A DNA stretch of 51,766 nucleotides from Nitrososphaerota archaeon (GTDB taxonomy: Archaea; Thermoproteota; Nitrososphaeria; Nitrososphaerales; UBA183): assembly GCA_027886865.1 (NCBI GenBank), contig JAPCJR010000014.1:1-51766 (forward strand), read 5' to 3'. Shown here in pieces: positions 1 to 8,116 of this stretch. The position numbers and the translations under genes are program-made. Every line of letters begins with the position of its first letter. Position 1 is the first letter of the stretch. The notes under the pieces are model-generated. The model had not been told where the DNA came from, did not search any database, and saw nothing but the letters and a program-made list of their open reading frames with translations.

Positions 1-276
1 TCGGATCCGCAGAGGCGTAGGGAGTGGATTTCGGCCTTGGACAAGATCGAGTCACTCAAACCTCACGCTGTGATATCGGGCCACAAGCGGCCTGGAACTG
101 ATAACGGACCGGAGACCATCGAAGAGACCCGGCAGTATATCCGTGATTTCGATATGGTCGCCGGAAGAACTTCAACGCCCAGAGAGCTTTATGACGAGAT
201 GCTGAAGCTGTATCCGGAGCGGCTTAACCGCTTCATGCTCTGGTCCTCGGCGAGCGCCGTGAAAGCAGGGGCCTGA
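1..276 (+). CDS. Metallo-beta-lactamase-fold hydrolase, C-terminal part
   Basis: The reading frame is open from base 1, so only the last 91 residues lie in the window. The visible part includes a KPHAVISGH stretch, which matches the position of the last metal-ligand histidine in MBL-fold hydrolases, followed by an alpha-helical tail (ETIEETRQYIRDF) and a LYPERLNRFMLWSSA ending that I know from stand-alone MBL-fold hydrolases of soil prokaryotes. The HxHxDH metal motif would be upstream of the window. Substrate is unknown. The SnoaL-like gene starts 19 bp downstream on the same strand, so the two may be co-transcribed. Confidence 0.7.
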   Translation, partial: SDPQRRREWISALDKIESLKPHAVISGHKRPGTDNGPETIEETRQYIRDFDMVAGRTSTPRELYDEMLKLYPERLNRFMLWSSASAVKAGA

Positions 277-295
277 TCATGGGAGCACTTCGCAG

Positions 296-706
296 ATGGT
301 AGGCTCAGGGTCCGAATCGCGCAACAAGTCCGTCATTGTTGAAGTATTGACGAGTGCTTATGCAAGACGCGACTTCACCGCACTGGAGAAGTGGTTCTCG
401 CCAGATTACATCCAGCACAATCCTCTCATCCCAGGCAAGCGGGACGGATTGCAAAATTATGTTAAGAATCTCCCCGAGGGACGGCACTATGAGCCAAGTA
501 TGGTCCTCGCTGAGGGAAATATCGTCATGATCTACGGTCGTTACGTAGGTGGCGCGAAAAAGACGCTTGTAGGCGCGGACATATTCCGATTTGAGAAAGA
601 TTTGGTCGTCGAGCACTGGGATGTGCTTCAGGAAGAGGTTCCCGTGGAAAGAACGGTGGCTGGCAACCCAATGTTCACGAAAATCGAAGACCTTCCTTCC
701 TGCTGA
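296..706 (+). CDS. SnoaL-like / NTF2-fold small protein
   Basis: A 136-residue protein with the pattern of the SnoaL-like branch of the NTF2 fold: an N-terminal helix with AYARRDFTALEKWFSPDYIQHNP, a central GNIVMIYGRYVG strand pair, and FEKDLVVEHWDVLQE near the end. Members with the YIQHNP and EHWDVLQ signatures are usually called predicted SnoaL-like polyketide or aldol-condensing enzymes, but most have no proven reaction. No signal peptide or membrane segment is visible. It follows the MBL-fold gene closely and converges on the Lrp-type regulator. The family call is fairly safe; the function is not known. Confidence 0.7.
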   Translation: MVGSGSESRNKSVIVEVLTSAYARRDFTALEKWFSPDYIQHNPLIPGKRDGLQNYVKNLPEGRHYEPSMVLAEGNIVMIYGRYVGGAKKTLVGADIFRFEKDLVVEHWDVLQEEVPVERTVAGNPMFTKIEDLPSC

Positions 707-762
707 AGAGAGAGGAAGCTTGGGCTTTCTCGCCCGAAGGACGCATCTTAACTAAATTACCG

Positions 763-1791
763 TCAATCGGCGGCTCGAAAGGACCCTACCCTCTGCAACG
801 ACCTTCTCTCACTCAGACCCTCAAGACGCTCCATGAGCTTCTCGGGAAAGCTGAACTGCTCAGTGGGGATGTCGACCCGGGCGCTCACGATGCCCGGTTG
901 TAGTTTTGCCCACTCAAGGAACTCCTGAACATAGACCATCGACGACGCACTTAGCATGACGAATCCGTTTTCCGGGTCCGAATACCCAGCCCACAGGTAG
1001 CTTCCCTCAAAGTGCGACGTAATCGCGCGGTCGACCGTGCCTTTGGCCCCGTCCTTCGAATAGGCGTAGGAGAGCAATACCGGGATGAGTCCGCGCACCC
1101 GCCCAACGTTCAGGCTCGGGAGGGCGAAAATCGTGTTCTCCTTCCGCAACCTGTCGACTCGCTTCTTCACCGTCTTGGTCGAGAGCCCTAGCTCCTTAGC
1201 GACGAGGACGTAGGACTTGTGAGCTTCCTTGGAGAGCGCCCGGATTATCGCCACGTCAGTCTCCGTGAGGCGCTCAGTCTCGGATGAGGGAAGCGCCATC
1301 CTGGCCTTTGTCACCTTCTCTGCGTTTGTAATCCGCGAGATCAGCTCGACGGTCCGGGAGTACGACTCGTCGCTGTTGTACACCACGTAAATCTTCATGA
1401 CCCTCCCATAGAAATTCATCAACATGATGACGTTCTCCACAAGTTTCAGCTTGCGGATCATGTCAGCCTTGGCAGACTCCGGCTCAACGTCCACCATGAT
1501 GTCCCCCATTCTACAGGCGAAGAACGTGGGATTGATCATGAGCTGCCAACCCGACATCGCGCCCGACTCCCGCAGCCTCTTGTAGCGGTTCCACACAGTC
1601 GAATCATCGGCCCCGAGGCGTGACGCGATGGTCTTCAGGTTCGACCTGAACTGAGCGCCGGAGCCGCCAATCGTGCTTTCGGACATGAGGGCCCTGAAGA
1701 TTTTAACGTCGAGTTCGTCCATGTTCGTCTCGGGTGCCCCAGGTAATCTCGCAAGGATGCGCGTTCTATTTATCCGTCTCTTCCCTTTCAT
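763..1791 (-). CDS. Two-domain Lrp/AsnC-type transcriptional regulator
   Basis: A 342-residue protein containing two AsnC-type winged helix-turn-helix units, at about residues 27-85 (LKTIASRLGADDSTVWNRYK) and 165-225 (YVLVAKELGLSTKTVKKRVD). Each is followed by a ligand-binding or dimerisation-like segment. Ordinary Lrp proteins have one HTH, so this is a tandem-duplicated form, a layout I know from Thaumarchaeota. No obvious target gene sits beside it; it faces away from the VOC gene. An internal ATG at base 1722 (MDELDVKIF) is an alternative start that removes only a basic N-terminal tail. Confidence 0.75.
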   Translation of the reverse strand: MKGKRRINRTRILARLPGAPETNMDELDVKIFRALMSESTIGGSGAQFRSNLKTIASRLGADDSTVWNRYKRLRESGAMSGWQLMINPTFFACRMGDIMVDVEPESAKADMIRKLKLVENVIMLMNFYGRVMKIYVVYNSDESYSRTVELISRITNAEKVTKARMALPSSETERLTETDVAIIRALSKEAHKSYVLVAKELGLSTKTVKKRVDRLRKENTIFALPSLNVGRVRGLIPVLLSYAYSKDGAKGTVDRAITSHFEGSYLWAGYSDPENGFVMLSASSMVYVQEFLEWAKLQPGIVSARVDIPTEQFSFPEKLMERLEGLSERRSLQRVGSFRAAD

Positions 1792-1855
1792 CTCGTTGGT
1801 CTAAGACAGTCCTCAAGTAAGCTGCCCGCTCGGTAAATTCTGAGGAGCATCTTCA

Positions 1856-2296
1856 ATGATAAAGAAACTGACGCTGTTCGTGACCGTCAAGGACCAAGAC
1901 AAAGCCCTTGAATTCTATGGAAAGGCACTGGGATTCGAAAAGCTCGCCGACTACTCGCCCCCGGGGAATCCAAGGTGGCTGACCGTCGCACCAAAAGTCC
2001 AAAACATCGAACTGGCGCTTTACCCACCTCAGCCGGAGGACAGAGCTGTGACTTGGACGCTCGTGACGGATGACATTCACAAAGACTTCGATGAGCTAAA
2101 ATCCCGCGGGATACAGTTTAACGAAGCTGAACCTAAGGAATCTCCCTGGGGGAAGAGTGCAACGTTCAGCGATCCGGATGGCAACAAGTTTTCGCTTTAC
2201 CAGCAAAATCCTCTATACGTGGGCGCTGTGAAGGCCGGAGTCTCGTTCATCGCAAACAAGCTTCATTCCTCCAATTCTACGGACAAGCAATCCTGA
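1856..2296 (+). CDS. VOC-family (glyoxalase/bleomycin-resistance-like) protein
   Basis: A 146-residue single VOC module. The N-terminus (KLTLFVTVKDQDKALEFYGK, then LGFEKLADYSPPG) and the C-terminal SATFSDPDGNKFSLYQ stretch are diagnostic of the fold. Such proteins bind a divalent metal and act as lyases, isomerases or resistance proteins. The substrate cannot be told from sequence. The last 30 residues after the fold look unstructured. It is divergent from the Lrp-type regulator with about 60 bp between starts, which is enough for a shared control region. Confidence 0.75.
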   Translation: MIKKLTLFVTVKDQDKALEFYGKALGFEKLADYSPPGNPRWLTVAPKVQNIELALYPPQPEDRAVTWTLVTDDIHKDFDELKSRGIQFNEAEPKESPWGKSATFSDPDGNKFSLYQQNPLYVGAVKAGVSFIANKLHSSNSTDKQS

Positions 2297-2342
2297 CCCA
2301 TTCGGGAGGGACGCAAGAGGCATAACGAGGTTCAACCGTCGG

Positions 2343-2361
2343 TTCGGACAAAACTATTAAT
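2343..2361 (+). repeat. Dispersed 19-bp motif, copy A
   Basis: TTCGGACAAAACTATTAAT, identical over all 19 bases to the copy at 20166-20184. It is preceded by GTTCAACCGTCGG, which resembles the GTTCAATCAA before the copy at 18591. It lies 35 bp before an ATG at 2396 that opens a decayed reading frame. The TATTAA core could be a TATA box, but the conserved bases extend well beyond a normal archaeal promoter. Confidence 0.6.
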
Positions 2362-2395
2362 CAAGAAAAGCGCTCCTAAGCTTGAGGAAGAGACG

Positions 2396-2500
2396 ATGGT
2401 TCGTACCTACATCTGCGCCTGAAGATAGACATCGACGCAGCACAAAGGGGGTTGGAGATTCCTTACCGATTCAGCGGTGAGAGTGTAGACAGACGGAGGG
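2396..2500 (+). pseudogene. Possible frameshifted 5' fragment, polysaccharide-deacetylase-like
   Basis: An ATG at 2396 opens MVRTYICA and then hits TGA. A one-frame shift restores LKIDIDAAQRGLE, a pattern resembling the start of archaeal polysaccharide deacetylase-like proteins (LKIDIDT..RGLEEG). After that the similarity fades. The segment sits just downstream of motif copy A and is followed by the 3' end of the oppositely oriented TPR gene. The assignment rests on a very short match recalled from memory and may be wrong. Confidence 0.25.
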
Positions 2501-2529
2501 CCGGGAACGTCGCTGAAGCTAGGAAAGTG

Positions 2530-4350
2530 TCAAGGAACGAGCTCGTTCACCTTGTCCGGGTCTGCGACTACGTGAAGCGGGAATTTGGCTCCTGCCAGCC
2601 ATACTTTGTATTCCTTCATGTCGCTCGGGACCTCGCGCTCCGAGAGCATCACCCCCATCCTGACCTTGTAATCGAAGTTCGAGCTCGCCAGCTCGTTCAA
2701 TTTGTCGATGAACTCGTCGATTGTCGCCTTGGTGGCCCGTTCGCAGTAATCACAGACGATGTACTCGTCGGTGACCTTTTTGTAGGTCACCAGCTGGAAG
2801 GAGACGGTCTCCCCCAGTGTGATTGAGAACTTGTTCTCGACGCGACGGTACCCAGATTTGAGGAGGTTCGACGCTAGCCTCGCAGCCCTGTCTTCTTTGG
2901 CCGCCTGCTCACGGGTTTCCGGCACCGAGGTCTGACCTAGACCGATCCTCTGCAGCATAGCGGCGTATCGCGGGTCTGACCTCACCGCGTCGAACTCTGA
3001 ATCGATTCCCATGCGCGTCACCGAGAAATCATCGTCGCCGTACGCCCTCTCGAGCCAGTTGAAACCAACGTCTCTGTCGCCCAGCAAGAAGTGGACGCGC
3101 GCTACCCAGTAGGGACTCAGGATCTCCTTGTCGATCCCCGCCTCGACCTCGGTCATCAGCCCCCTAGATCCCTCCTTGTTGCCCATTGCCGCGTACACGA
3201 AAGCCGTCATGAGCTTTCTGTTAAGAGGCAGGAGGCCTTGCAGGAGAGGGTCCTCGACTGTCTTCAGCGCCTCAGCATACATGGAATTCCTCACGAAGGT
3301 CTGAATGAGTACGGTCTGAGGAACCACATAGTTGGGGCTCATTCGCGTGGTTCTCTCGAGTTGTTCGATTGCTTTGTCGTACTCCCCTAGATAACACAGT
3401 GAGGTTCCCAGGAACATGTTTGCAATCGCAGAGAGCGGGTCAAGCTGCACCGCTTTTTCTGCTTCCGCAAGAGCTTCCGAGAGGCGGCGGACGGACAGTA
3501 GAAGAGTGGCGTACCACATGTGGGCCTCCGCATACCCGGGATTCAGCGCGATCGCGCGCTTCAATTCCTCCTCCCCGCGAACCGGGTCGCGCTTGTAGGA
3601 GAACAGCACGGTGCCCAAGACGGCGCGAGCCTCTCCCAGGTCCGGGTCTAGCTCCAGTGCCCTCAGAGCAAATGTCAACGCTTTCGGGTAGGCAGCTGCG
3701 GGACGGACCAATCCGACCCTGGCCAGCGCGACCCAGGCGTTCGCGAGTCCGGCGTAACCGAGGGCGAACGCAGGGTCCTGCTCGACCGATTTCTCATAGA
3801 ATCTTATTGCTTCCTCGAACCCCTGCTTGCCCGCCCGGTTCCAGGAGTACCGGCCCTTCAGGTAGAGCGTATAAGCCTCCGAGCTCGAGGTCGGGGTCTT
3901 CATCAGAATGCGTCTCTCGGAGTCGAGCAGCTCTATCTTCAGGGCCTCGACGACCTTCTCCGCTATCTCGCTCTGAACGGCGAAGATATCGTCGAGTTCC
4001 TTGTCGTAAGTCCGCGTCCATAAGTGTCCCTCATCCCTTCCGTCGATGAGCTCGACGGCGATCCTGACCCTGTTGACAGCCTTCCTGACGCTCCCCTCGA
4101 CCAGGGTATCGGTGGAGAGCTCTCTAGCGATCTCGATCATCCCTTTCGTACTGCTCTTGTACTGCATGACCGAGGTCCTCGATATGACCTTGAGGCCGTC
4201 GACGGCCGACAGCGCTGTTATGAGCTCCTCAGTGATTCCGTCCGAAAAGTACTCGTTCTCCGGGTCGGAACTCATGTTCTTGAACGGGAGAATCGCTACA
4301 GTGGGCCTGCCCGATCTATAGTCAGCAGGCTTGCTTTCTCCAGAGAGCAA
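2530..4350 (-). CDS. TolB-N-like / TPR protein
   Basis: A 606-residue soluble protein. Residues 15-130 (PTVAILPFKNMSSDPENEYF, SDGITEELITALS) match the TolB N-terminal-like domain found attached to adenylate cyclases and TPR proteins. Residues about 155-440 form repeated TPR helices, with units such as DPAFALGYAGLANAW, NPGYAEAHMWYATLL and DPLSAIANMFLGTSL. The last 130 residues form a separate region with a CDYC pair. It probably works as a scaffold or signalling module; no catalytic domain is visible. The sequence gives no membrane segment. The start is the ATG at 4350; about 170 bp separate it from the YVTN gene upstream. Confidence 0.7.
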   Translation of the reverse strand: MLSGESKPADYRSGRPTVAILPFKNMSSDPENEYFSDGITEELITALSAVDGLKVISRTSVMQYKSSTKGMIEIARELSTDTLVEGSVRKAVNRVRIAVELIDGRDEGHLWTRTYDKELDDIFAVQSEIAEKVVEALKIELLDSERRILMKTPTSSSEAYTLYLKGRYSWNRAGKQGFEEAIRFYEKSVEQDPAFALGYAGLANAWVALARVGLVRPAAAYPKALTFALRALELDPDLGEARAVLGTVLFSYKRDPVRGEEELKRAIALNPGYAEAHMWYATLLLSVRRLSEALAEAEKAVQLDPLSAIANMFLGTSLCYLGEYDKAIEQLERTTRMSPNYVVPQTVLIQTFVRNSMYAEALKTVEDPLLQGLLPLNRKLMTAFVYAAMGNKEGSRGLMTEVEAGIDKEILSPYWVARVHFLLGDRDVGFNWLERAYGDDDFSVTRMGIDSEFDAVRSDPRYAAMLQRIGLGQTSVPETREQAAKEDRAARLASNLLKSGYRRVENKFSITLGETVSFQLVTYKKVTDEYIVCDYCERATKATIDEFIDKLNELASSNFDYKVRMGVMLSEREVPSDMKEYKVWLAGAKFPLHVVADPDKVNELVP

Positions 4351-4520
4351 CGAGACTTGGAACTTGACTTGTGATTAGATATGTCTTTGGACTTGATCTA
4401 TCCCCCGTACCTCACCAACCTTTTCTCCTCGCGGAAAACGCCGAGCACTCTCGCCGAATCTTGTGAGCCACAAACCCAGCTGTTGACAGTACGCATAGAC
4501 CGAGAACTCGACAGGACGGG

Positions 4521-5747
4521 CTACCTGGTCAGAGGTTTGTTCCTCTTTCTTCCCAGAGGTGAGCTCGCCACCGCAAGAATCACTCCGATCTGGACGAACA
4601 GTAGCACTATGTAGGAGACCGGGAGTGATGAGCTGGAAGCTGCGCTTGTTGTAGTAGACGGAGCGGAGGAGGTGACCTCAGTGGACGTCGAGGAGGCAAC
4701 TGAGCCGGAGACCACAAAGACCTCGCTGGAGCCATCACTCACGAACAGCTCGCCCTTACCCGAGTCGTAAGCCACGCCGTCCGCACCGCCTGTACCGTAC
4801 ACGCCGCCTAGAGTCAGGTTCCCTATGACCGCGTTTGTAGAGTCGGATATCATGTAGACGACGGCGCCTACGCCAGTGGTCGCGAGGACTTCTCCGCTGG
4901 CAGGGTCGTACGCCATGTTGTAGAGAGTAGGCCCCAAGACCAGGTTAGCCACCACTGTGTTCGTGGCGTCCGAAATCACTGTGACGTTGTTTGGAGCGGC
5001 ACCGCCGTAGTTTGTGCCGACAAACATCTCGTCTCTAGCCGCGTCATACGCCATGGTTGAAGGCCATTCCCCTACAGTCACGTTCGCAACGACCTTGTTT
5101 TCGCTGTCAGAGATTACCGATACCGTATTGGACGATATCGGGCAATAACCATTGCAGGAGTCGGAATCGGCTACGTACAACTCTCCCTTGGTTGGATCGT
5201 ACGCGATACCGGCAGGCCCGCTTCCCCCTGTCCCACTGCTCGCTATCGTAACGTTTGTGACTACGGTGTTCGTGCTATCCGAGATTACGGACACGGTGTT
5301 CGAGCCGTAGTTGGATACGAATATTTCGCCCTTGGCTGAGTCATACGCTAGACCGGCAGGCCCGCTCCCCACCTTAACGGTTGAGACTACAGCGTTGGTA
5401 CTGTCCGAGATCACGGACACGGTGTTTGAGCCGTAGTCGGCTACGAAGACCTCGCCCTTGCCCGAATCATACGCCACTTGGACGGGGTCGCTCCCCACGC
5501 TCACGTTCGCCACCACTGAGTTGGTGGCGTCGGATATCACGGCTACAGAGTTCGCGTCATATGCAGAGTCGGCTACGAAGACCTCGCCCTTGGCTGAATC
5601 GTATGCTAGGCCCCCGGGCCCGCCATGGACCGTCACGCTCGCAACCACACTCATGCTCGCTGCTCTGGCCAACGGGACCTCAGCCGAAGCAAAGACCAGA
5701 AGTAGGAGGACTGTCAGGACGACCGCTGCGCGACCTGCGAGACGCAC
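4521..5747 (-). CDS. Membrane-anchored YVTN beta-propeller surface protein
   Basis: A 408-residue exported protein. Residues 1-30 are a signal peptide (LTVLLLLVFASAEVPLARA). Seven imperfect repeats of about 43-50 residues follow, each built as AYDSGKGEVFVAD then NTVSVISDSTNTVVANV, which is the YVTN beta-propeller repeat; seven units make one closed propeller. A Ser/Thr-rich linker (SSTSTEVTSSAPSTTTSAAS) leads to a C-terminal membrane helix (YIVLLFVQIGVILAVA) and a basic tail. The layout places the propeller outside the cell. Such proteins are common in soil Thaumarchaeota; the binding partner is unknown. A TATA-like CTTAAA lies about 32 bp before the ATG. Confidence 0.85.
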   Translation of the reverse strand: MRLAGRAAVVLTVLLLLVFASAEVPLARAASMSVVASVTVHGGPGGLAYDSAKGEVFVADSAYDANSVAVISDATNSVVANVSVGSDPVQVAYDSGKGEVFVADYGSNTVSVISDSTNAVVSTVKVGSGPAGLAYDSAKGEIFVSNYGSNTVSVISDSTNTVVTNVTIASSGTGGSGPAGIAYDPTKGELYVADSDSCNGYCPISSNTVSVISDSENKVVANVTVGEWPSTMAYDAARDEMFVGTNYGGAAPNNVTVISDATNTVVANLVLGPTLYNMAYDPASGEVLATTGVGAVVYMISDSTNAVIGNLTLGGVYGTGGADGVAYDSGKGELFVSDGSSEVFVVSGSVASSTSTEVTSSAPSTTTSAASSSSLPVSYIVLLFVQIGVILAVASSPLGRKRNKPLTR

Positions 5748-5778
5748 CTACCGTCGTGCCAGACCCCAGTTATTATCG

Positions 5779-5784
5779 TTTAAG
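5779..5784 (-). promoter_or_regulatory. TATA-like element of the YVTN gene
   Basis: CTTAAA read on the minus strand, 32 bp before the ATG at 5747. This spacing fits a leaderless archaeal transcript starting a few bases before the start codon. The rest of the 250-bp gap up to the encapsulin gene holds no convincing gene; a short plus-strand frame ending at 6001 was considered and not called. Confidence 0.4.
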
Positions 5785-5998
5785 GTACTTGCCGCTGCCG
5801 CCGAATTTGACCTCGTTGCTTCCTTCTTTAGCGCGGATGACCCCGCTATCAATTCCGCAGGGTCAGACCCCTCGGTTTTTTGGTGCGTTAGAGAAACCCC
5901 ACAGGCTTCCAGCCAGGGTGCATAGAGAAGGTGGGCCAGCCGAACGGGATAATCATCGAAGTTGGTGGGAACTTTAACGTCGACTGGGTCCTGAAGAG

Positions 5999-7228
5999 CT
6001 AACTATCCAGGAAGAGTAACAGAATAACAGCGGTTGGGTCTTTCAATCGTAAGGCAAAGCGCTGGGCCACCCGGAAGCGATACTGCTCGTTCTGATCCTT
6101 CTGGTCGAATATCACTGAGACGTCCAACGAATCTTCCGTGACGCCCCGCACCAGATCCATCGTATTTCCGCTCAACGATACGAGGACGCCTGTGTAGAGC
6201 ACAGCCGCCGGCCCGGGAGTAGACCCAGCAGGGAGCAACAACGGAGAGCTGTTGAACTGTACCATCGAACTAAGAAGTGTGGTGCCAGCAGGCGTTGTAG
6301 ACGTAGCAGGAGTGACTATCCCCGTCGGTAGACCAGATAGGACAGGAACTGATCCCGGGGCAGACCCCGAAGTCACTGGGGCAAATGGAGGTAAGGCACT
6401 TGTTCCATAGATACCTGCTTTGACAAGGTGACTGATCGGTTCTGCCGGCTCAATCAAAGTGTCGGGGAGTGCCTGATAGATGTCAGCGTAGGGAACAGTG
6501 TGCAGGACTAGTGCATAATTCTCGTAATGCCCCAACCCTTGGAGTGCGGAAATTCCCTGGGATACTACGTTGAGCGTGTTCTCGGCGTAACGGGGCGCCG
6601 AACCTGCATTCCCCAGGACCGATGGATGTACCGGAATGACCTGAGTAACAGGCAGCAATATGTTATTCTCGACCGATGATACTACTGGTTGCACCGGCCG
6701 GACCTTCAACAGACCGCAATCAAGGTCCAAGTTCAGGTTCCTGTCCGAGTACTGAACGTTTTCTCCAGTAAACAATGGACTGTTAACAGCCGCATTCTGG
6801 CCATTAAAGAGAACCAAATCTTCAGCCTGCGCAAGAATGTTGGCCGCTCTCAACGCCAGAGAAACTGCCGTGCTAGGCCCTCGATTGTTGGGTTGCATCT
6901 CCTCATGCTCTTCCGCTTGCACTTGCGCCGCTGACAAACGAAACGCAGTCCAATACTCTTGGATACGATTGGTCTGCGACTCGTCGACGCTAAGCGCCGA
7001 ATCGAACGCCGCACCTGCTTTCTCGGCGGCAGCTGCACTCAGCGGAACAATCACAACATTGGCTTCCACCGTAGTTTGCTTCTCGGGCACATGAACGAGT
7101 GGGAGAAATTTTGCACCCACTCTCGTCCGCTTCATCTCTTCAAGGACAGCCTGATCGAGAGCTTTCCAGACCCCATCGCTCCATTGAACCTGACCCTTTC
7201 CACGACTACTCTTGACCGTTGGGGACAT
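5999..7228 (-). CDS. Encapsulin-like (linocin M18/HK97-fold) shell protein with long insertions
   Basis: A 409-residue protein whose order of motifs follows encapsulin: an N-terminal helix (WSDGVWKALDQAVLEEMKRT), a spine-helix segment (ALRAANILAQAEDLVLFNGQ, compare the VAEFEDEVIFRG of Thermotoga), a P-domain core (NYALVLHTVPYADIYQALPD) and a C-terminal block (TMDLVRGVTEDSLDVSVIFD, QYRFRVAQRFALRLKDPTAV) matching the usual GQDLSIGY...F.F.V..PEA ending. Family 1 encapsulins have about 265-280 residues; the excess here lies mainly at residues about 150-215 and a Gly/Ser/Pro/Thr-rich insert at about 275-330. Encapsulins self-assemble into nanocompartments around cargo enzymes. No ferritin-like protein or peroxidase sits next to it, and no other phage genes are present. 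A degenerate capsid-derived protein is the alternative. Confidence 0.75.
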   Translation of the reverse strand: MSPTVKSSRGKGQVQWSDGVWKALDQAVLEEMKRTRVGAKFLPLVHVPEKQTTVEANVVIVPLSAAAAEKAGAAFDSALSVDESQTNRIQEYWTAFRLSAAQVQAEEHEEMQPNNRGPSTAVSLALRAANILAQAEDLVLFNGQNAAVNSPLFTGENVQYSDRNLNLDLDCGLLKVRPVQPVVSSVENNILLPVTQVIPVHPSVLGNAGSAPRYAENTLNVVSQGISALQGLGHYENYALVLHTVPYADIYQALPDTLIEPAEPISHLVKAGIYGTSALPPFAPVTSGSAPGSVPVLSGLPTGIVTPATSTTPAGTTLLSSMVQFNSSPLLLPAGSTPGPAAVLYTGVLVSLSGNTMDLVRGVTEDSLDVSVIFDQKDQNEQYRFRVAQRFALRLKDPTAVILLLFLDS

Positions 7229-7293
7229 CTCCGGCGAGCCTGTTGCTGGTGTTGCTATAGGCCCTTCTATTTGTCCGCGGTCGAACCGAACCT

Positions 7294-7311
7294 CTCGGAC
7301 AAAACTATCAG
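7294..7311 (+). repeat. Dispersed motif, copy B
   Basis: CTCGGACAAAACTATCAG, matching the 2343 copy at 16 of 18 positions. Here the CGGACAA (7296-7302) also pairs with TTGTCCG at 7271-7277, giving a 7-bp inverted repeat around the segment. It lies between the divergent encapsulin and AbrB-VapC genes; an ATG at 7316 in frame with the antitoxin follows directly. Confidence 0.5.
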
Positions 7312-7420
7312 TCCAATGAAATCAACAGTCGATATCCTCCCGAGGCGAGATGAACTCTATGCAGGCAAGAACACGCCACAGGTATCCTTAAGTGTAGATT
7401 CCCACTATGTGAATGGGAAA

Positions 7421-7654
7421 ATGGAGACCGTTGTCGACGAACGTGGGAGAGTGCTTATTCCTCAGGAACTGAGGCGAGAGTTAGGGCTCGAAGAGGGCAC
7501 GGTCGTAGACATCGAAAAGTCAGAAGGAGGCATAATCATGACGCCCGCCCGAAGGAAACATCTTTCGTGGAAAGAGTTGAACGGAATCAAGCCCAAGAGG
7601 ACGGCGAGACCACAATGGCCAACATCCGAAGACATCAAGAGCATCTGGGAATAG
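7421..7654 (+). CDS. vapB: AbrB-type (SpoVT/MazE-like) antitoxin
   Basis: A 77-residue protein beginning METVVDERGRVLIPQELRRE, followed by LGLEEGTVVDIEKSEGGI: the swapped-hairpin AbrB DNA-binding domain occupies the first 45 residues. The tail (PQWPTSEDIKSIWE) is the type of C-terminal extension that docks into the partner toxin's active site. It overlaps the PIN toxin gene by 40 bp, the usual arrangement of a VapBC pair, and probably represses its own operon. A TATA-like CTTAAG lies at 7387-7392. In-frame starts exist at GTG 7409 and ATG 7316; the latter would add 35 residues without known homology. Confidence 0.8.
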   Translation: METVVDERGRVLIPQELRRELGLEEGTVVDIEKSEGGIIMTPARRKHLSWKELNGIKPKRTARPQWPTSEDIKSIWE

Positions 7655-8049
7655 ACACCAACGTCCTCGTCGCATACTTGGACAAAGACCATCCGTCACA
7701 CAAGCGAACCGAAAGACTGTCGCGTGAGACGGTGGCGCTCAATCCTACGATAATCCACGAGGCGTATCATACTCTCGTCTTCAAGATGAAATGGACGCCC
7801 CATGAGGCCTCGACAGTTCTCATCGGCGCCTCCAGCGACAGGGATAATCTGTTCATCAACCAGACACTCACAACAACTAGGGTCGGCCTACACATCGCCA
7901 CTCGGCACGGTCTCGGAGGGAGAGATGCCCTCATTCTGGCGAACTTCCTGGCCGCCGGGATATCTGAACTTGTCACTCTCGATGAAGAGTTGATCAATCT
8001 CAAGAGCGTGGCTTACGGAAGGCGGACTATGTCAATCCGGCCCCTCTAG
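7615..8049 (+). CDS. vapC: VapC-type PIN-domain ribonuclease toxin
   Basis: A 144-residue PIN protein starting MANIRRHQ. The acidic active-site residues are visible: Asp in LGIDTNVLVAYLD, Glu in IIHEAYHTL, Asp in LGGRDALILANFL and Asp in LVTLDEEL. PIN toxins cut RNA with Mg2+ and are held inactive by the cognate antitoxin, here the AbrB-type protein encoded just upstream with overlap. The ATG at 7615 is chosen because the conserved IDTNVL strand follows after 12 residues. Length and all four acidic positions look intact, so the toxin is likely functional. Confidence 0.85.
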   Translation: MANIRRHQEHLGIDTNVLVAYLDKDHPSHKRTERLSRETVALNPTIIHEAYHTLVFKMKWTPHEASTVLIGASSDRDNLFINQTLTTTRVGLHIATRHGLGGRDALILANFLAAGISELVTLDEELINLKSVAYGRRTMSIRPL

Positions 8050-8116
8050 TCGCTCACCAGACGTACTGGCCTTATTATCCGTCTATACCAAACATGATTG
8101 AAGGCTATCGCCGCTT

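Noticed and set aside
5896..6001. A plus-strand frame ending GIIIEVGGNFNVDWVLKS before the encapsulin stop
   Set aside because: Protein-like for about 37 residues but without a start, a promoter or a recognised family, and it overlaps the stop of the encapsulin gene. Too weak to call even as a fragment.
5999..7228. Provirus capsid gene
   Set aside because: An HK97-type capsid could signal a provirus, but no portal, terminase, protease or integrase gene lies nearby, so an encapsulin is the simpler reading.
6959..7420. Long N-terminal extension of the AbrB antitoxin reading frame
   Set aside because: The frame is open far upstream, but it runs over the encapsulin start region and has no AbrB sequence; the TATA-like element at 7387 supports the short form.
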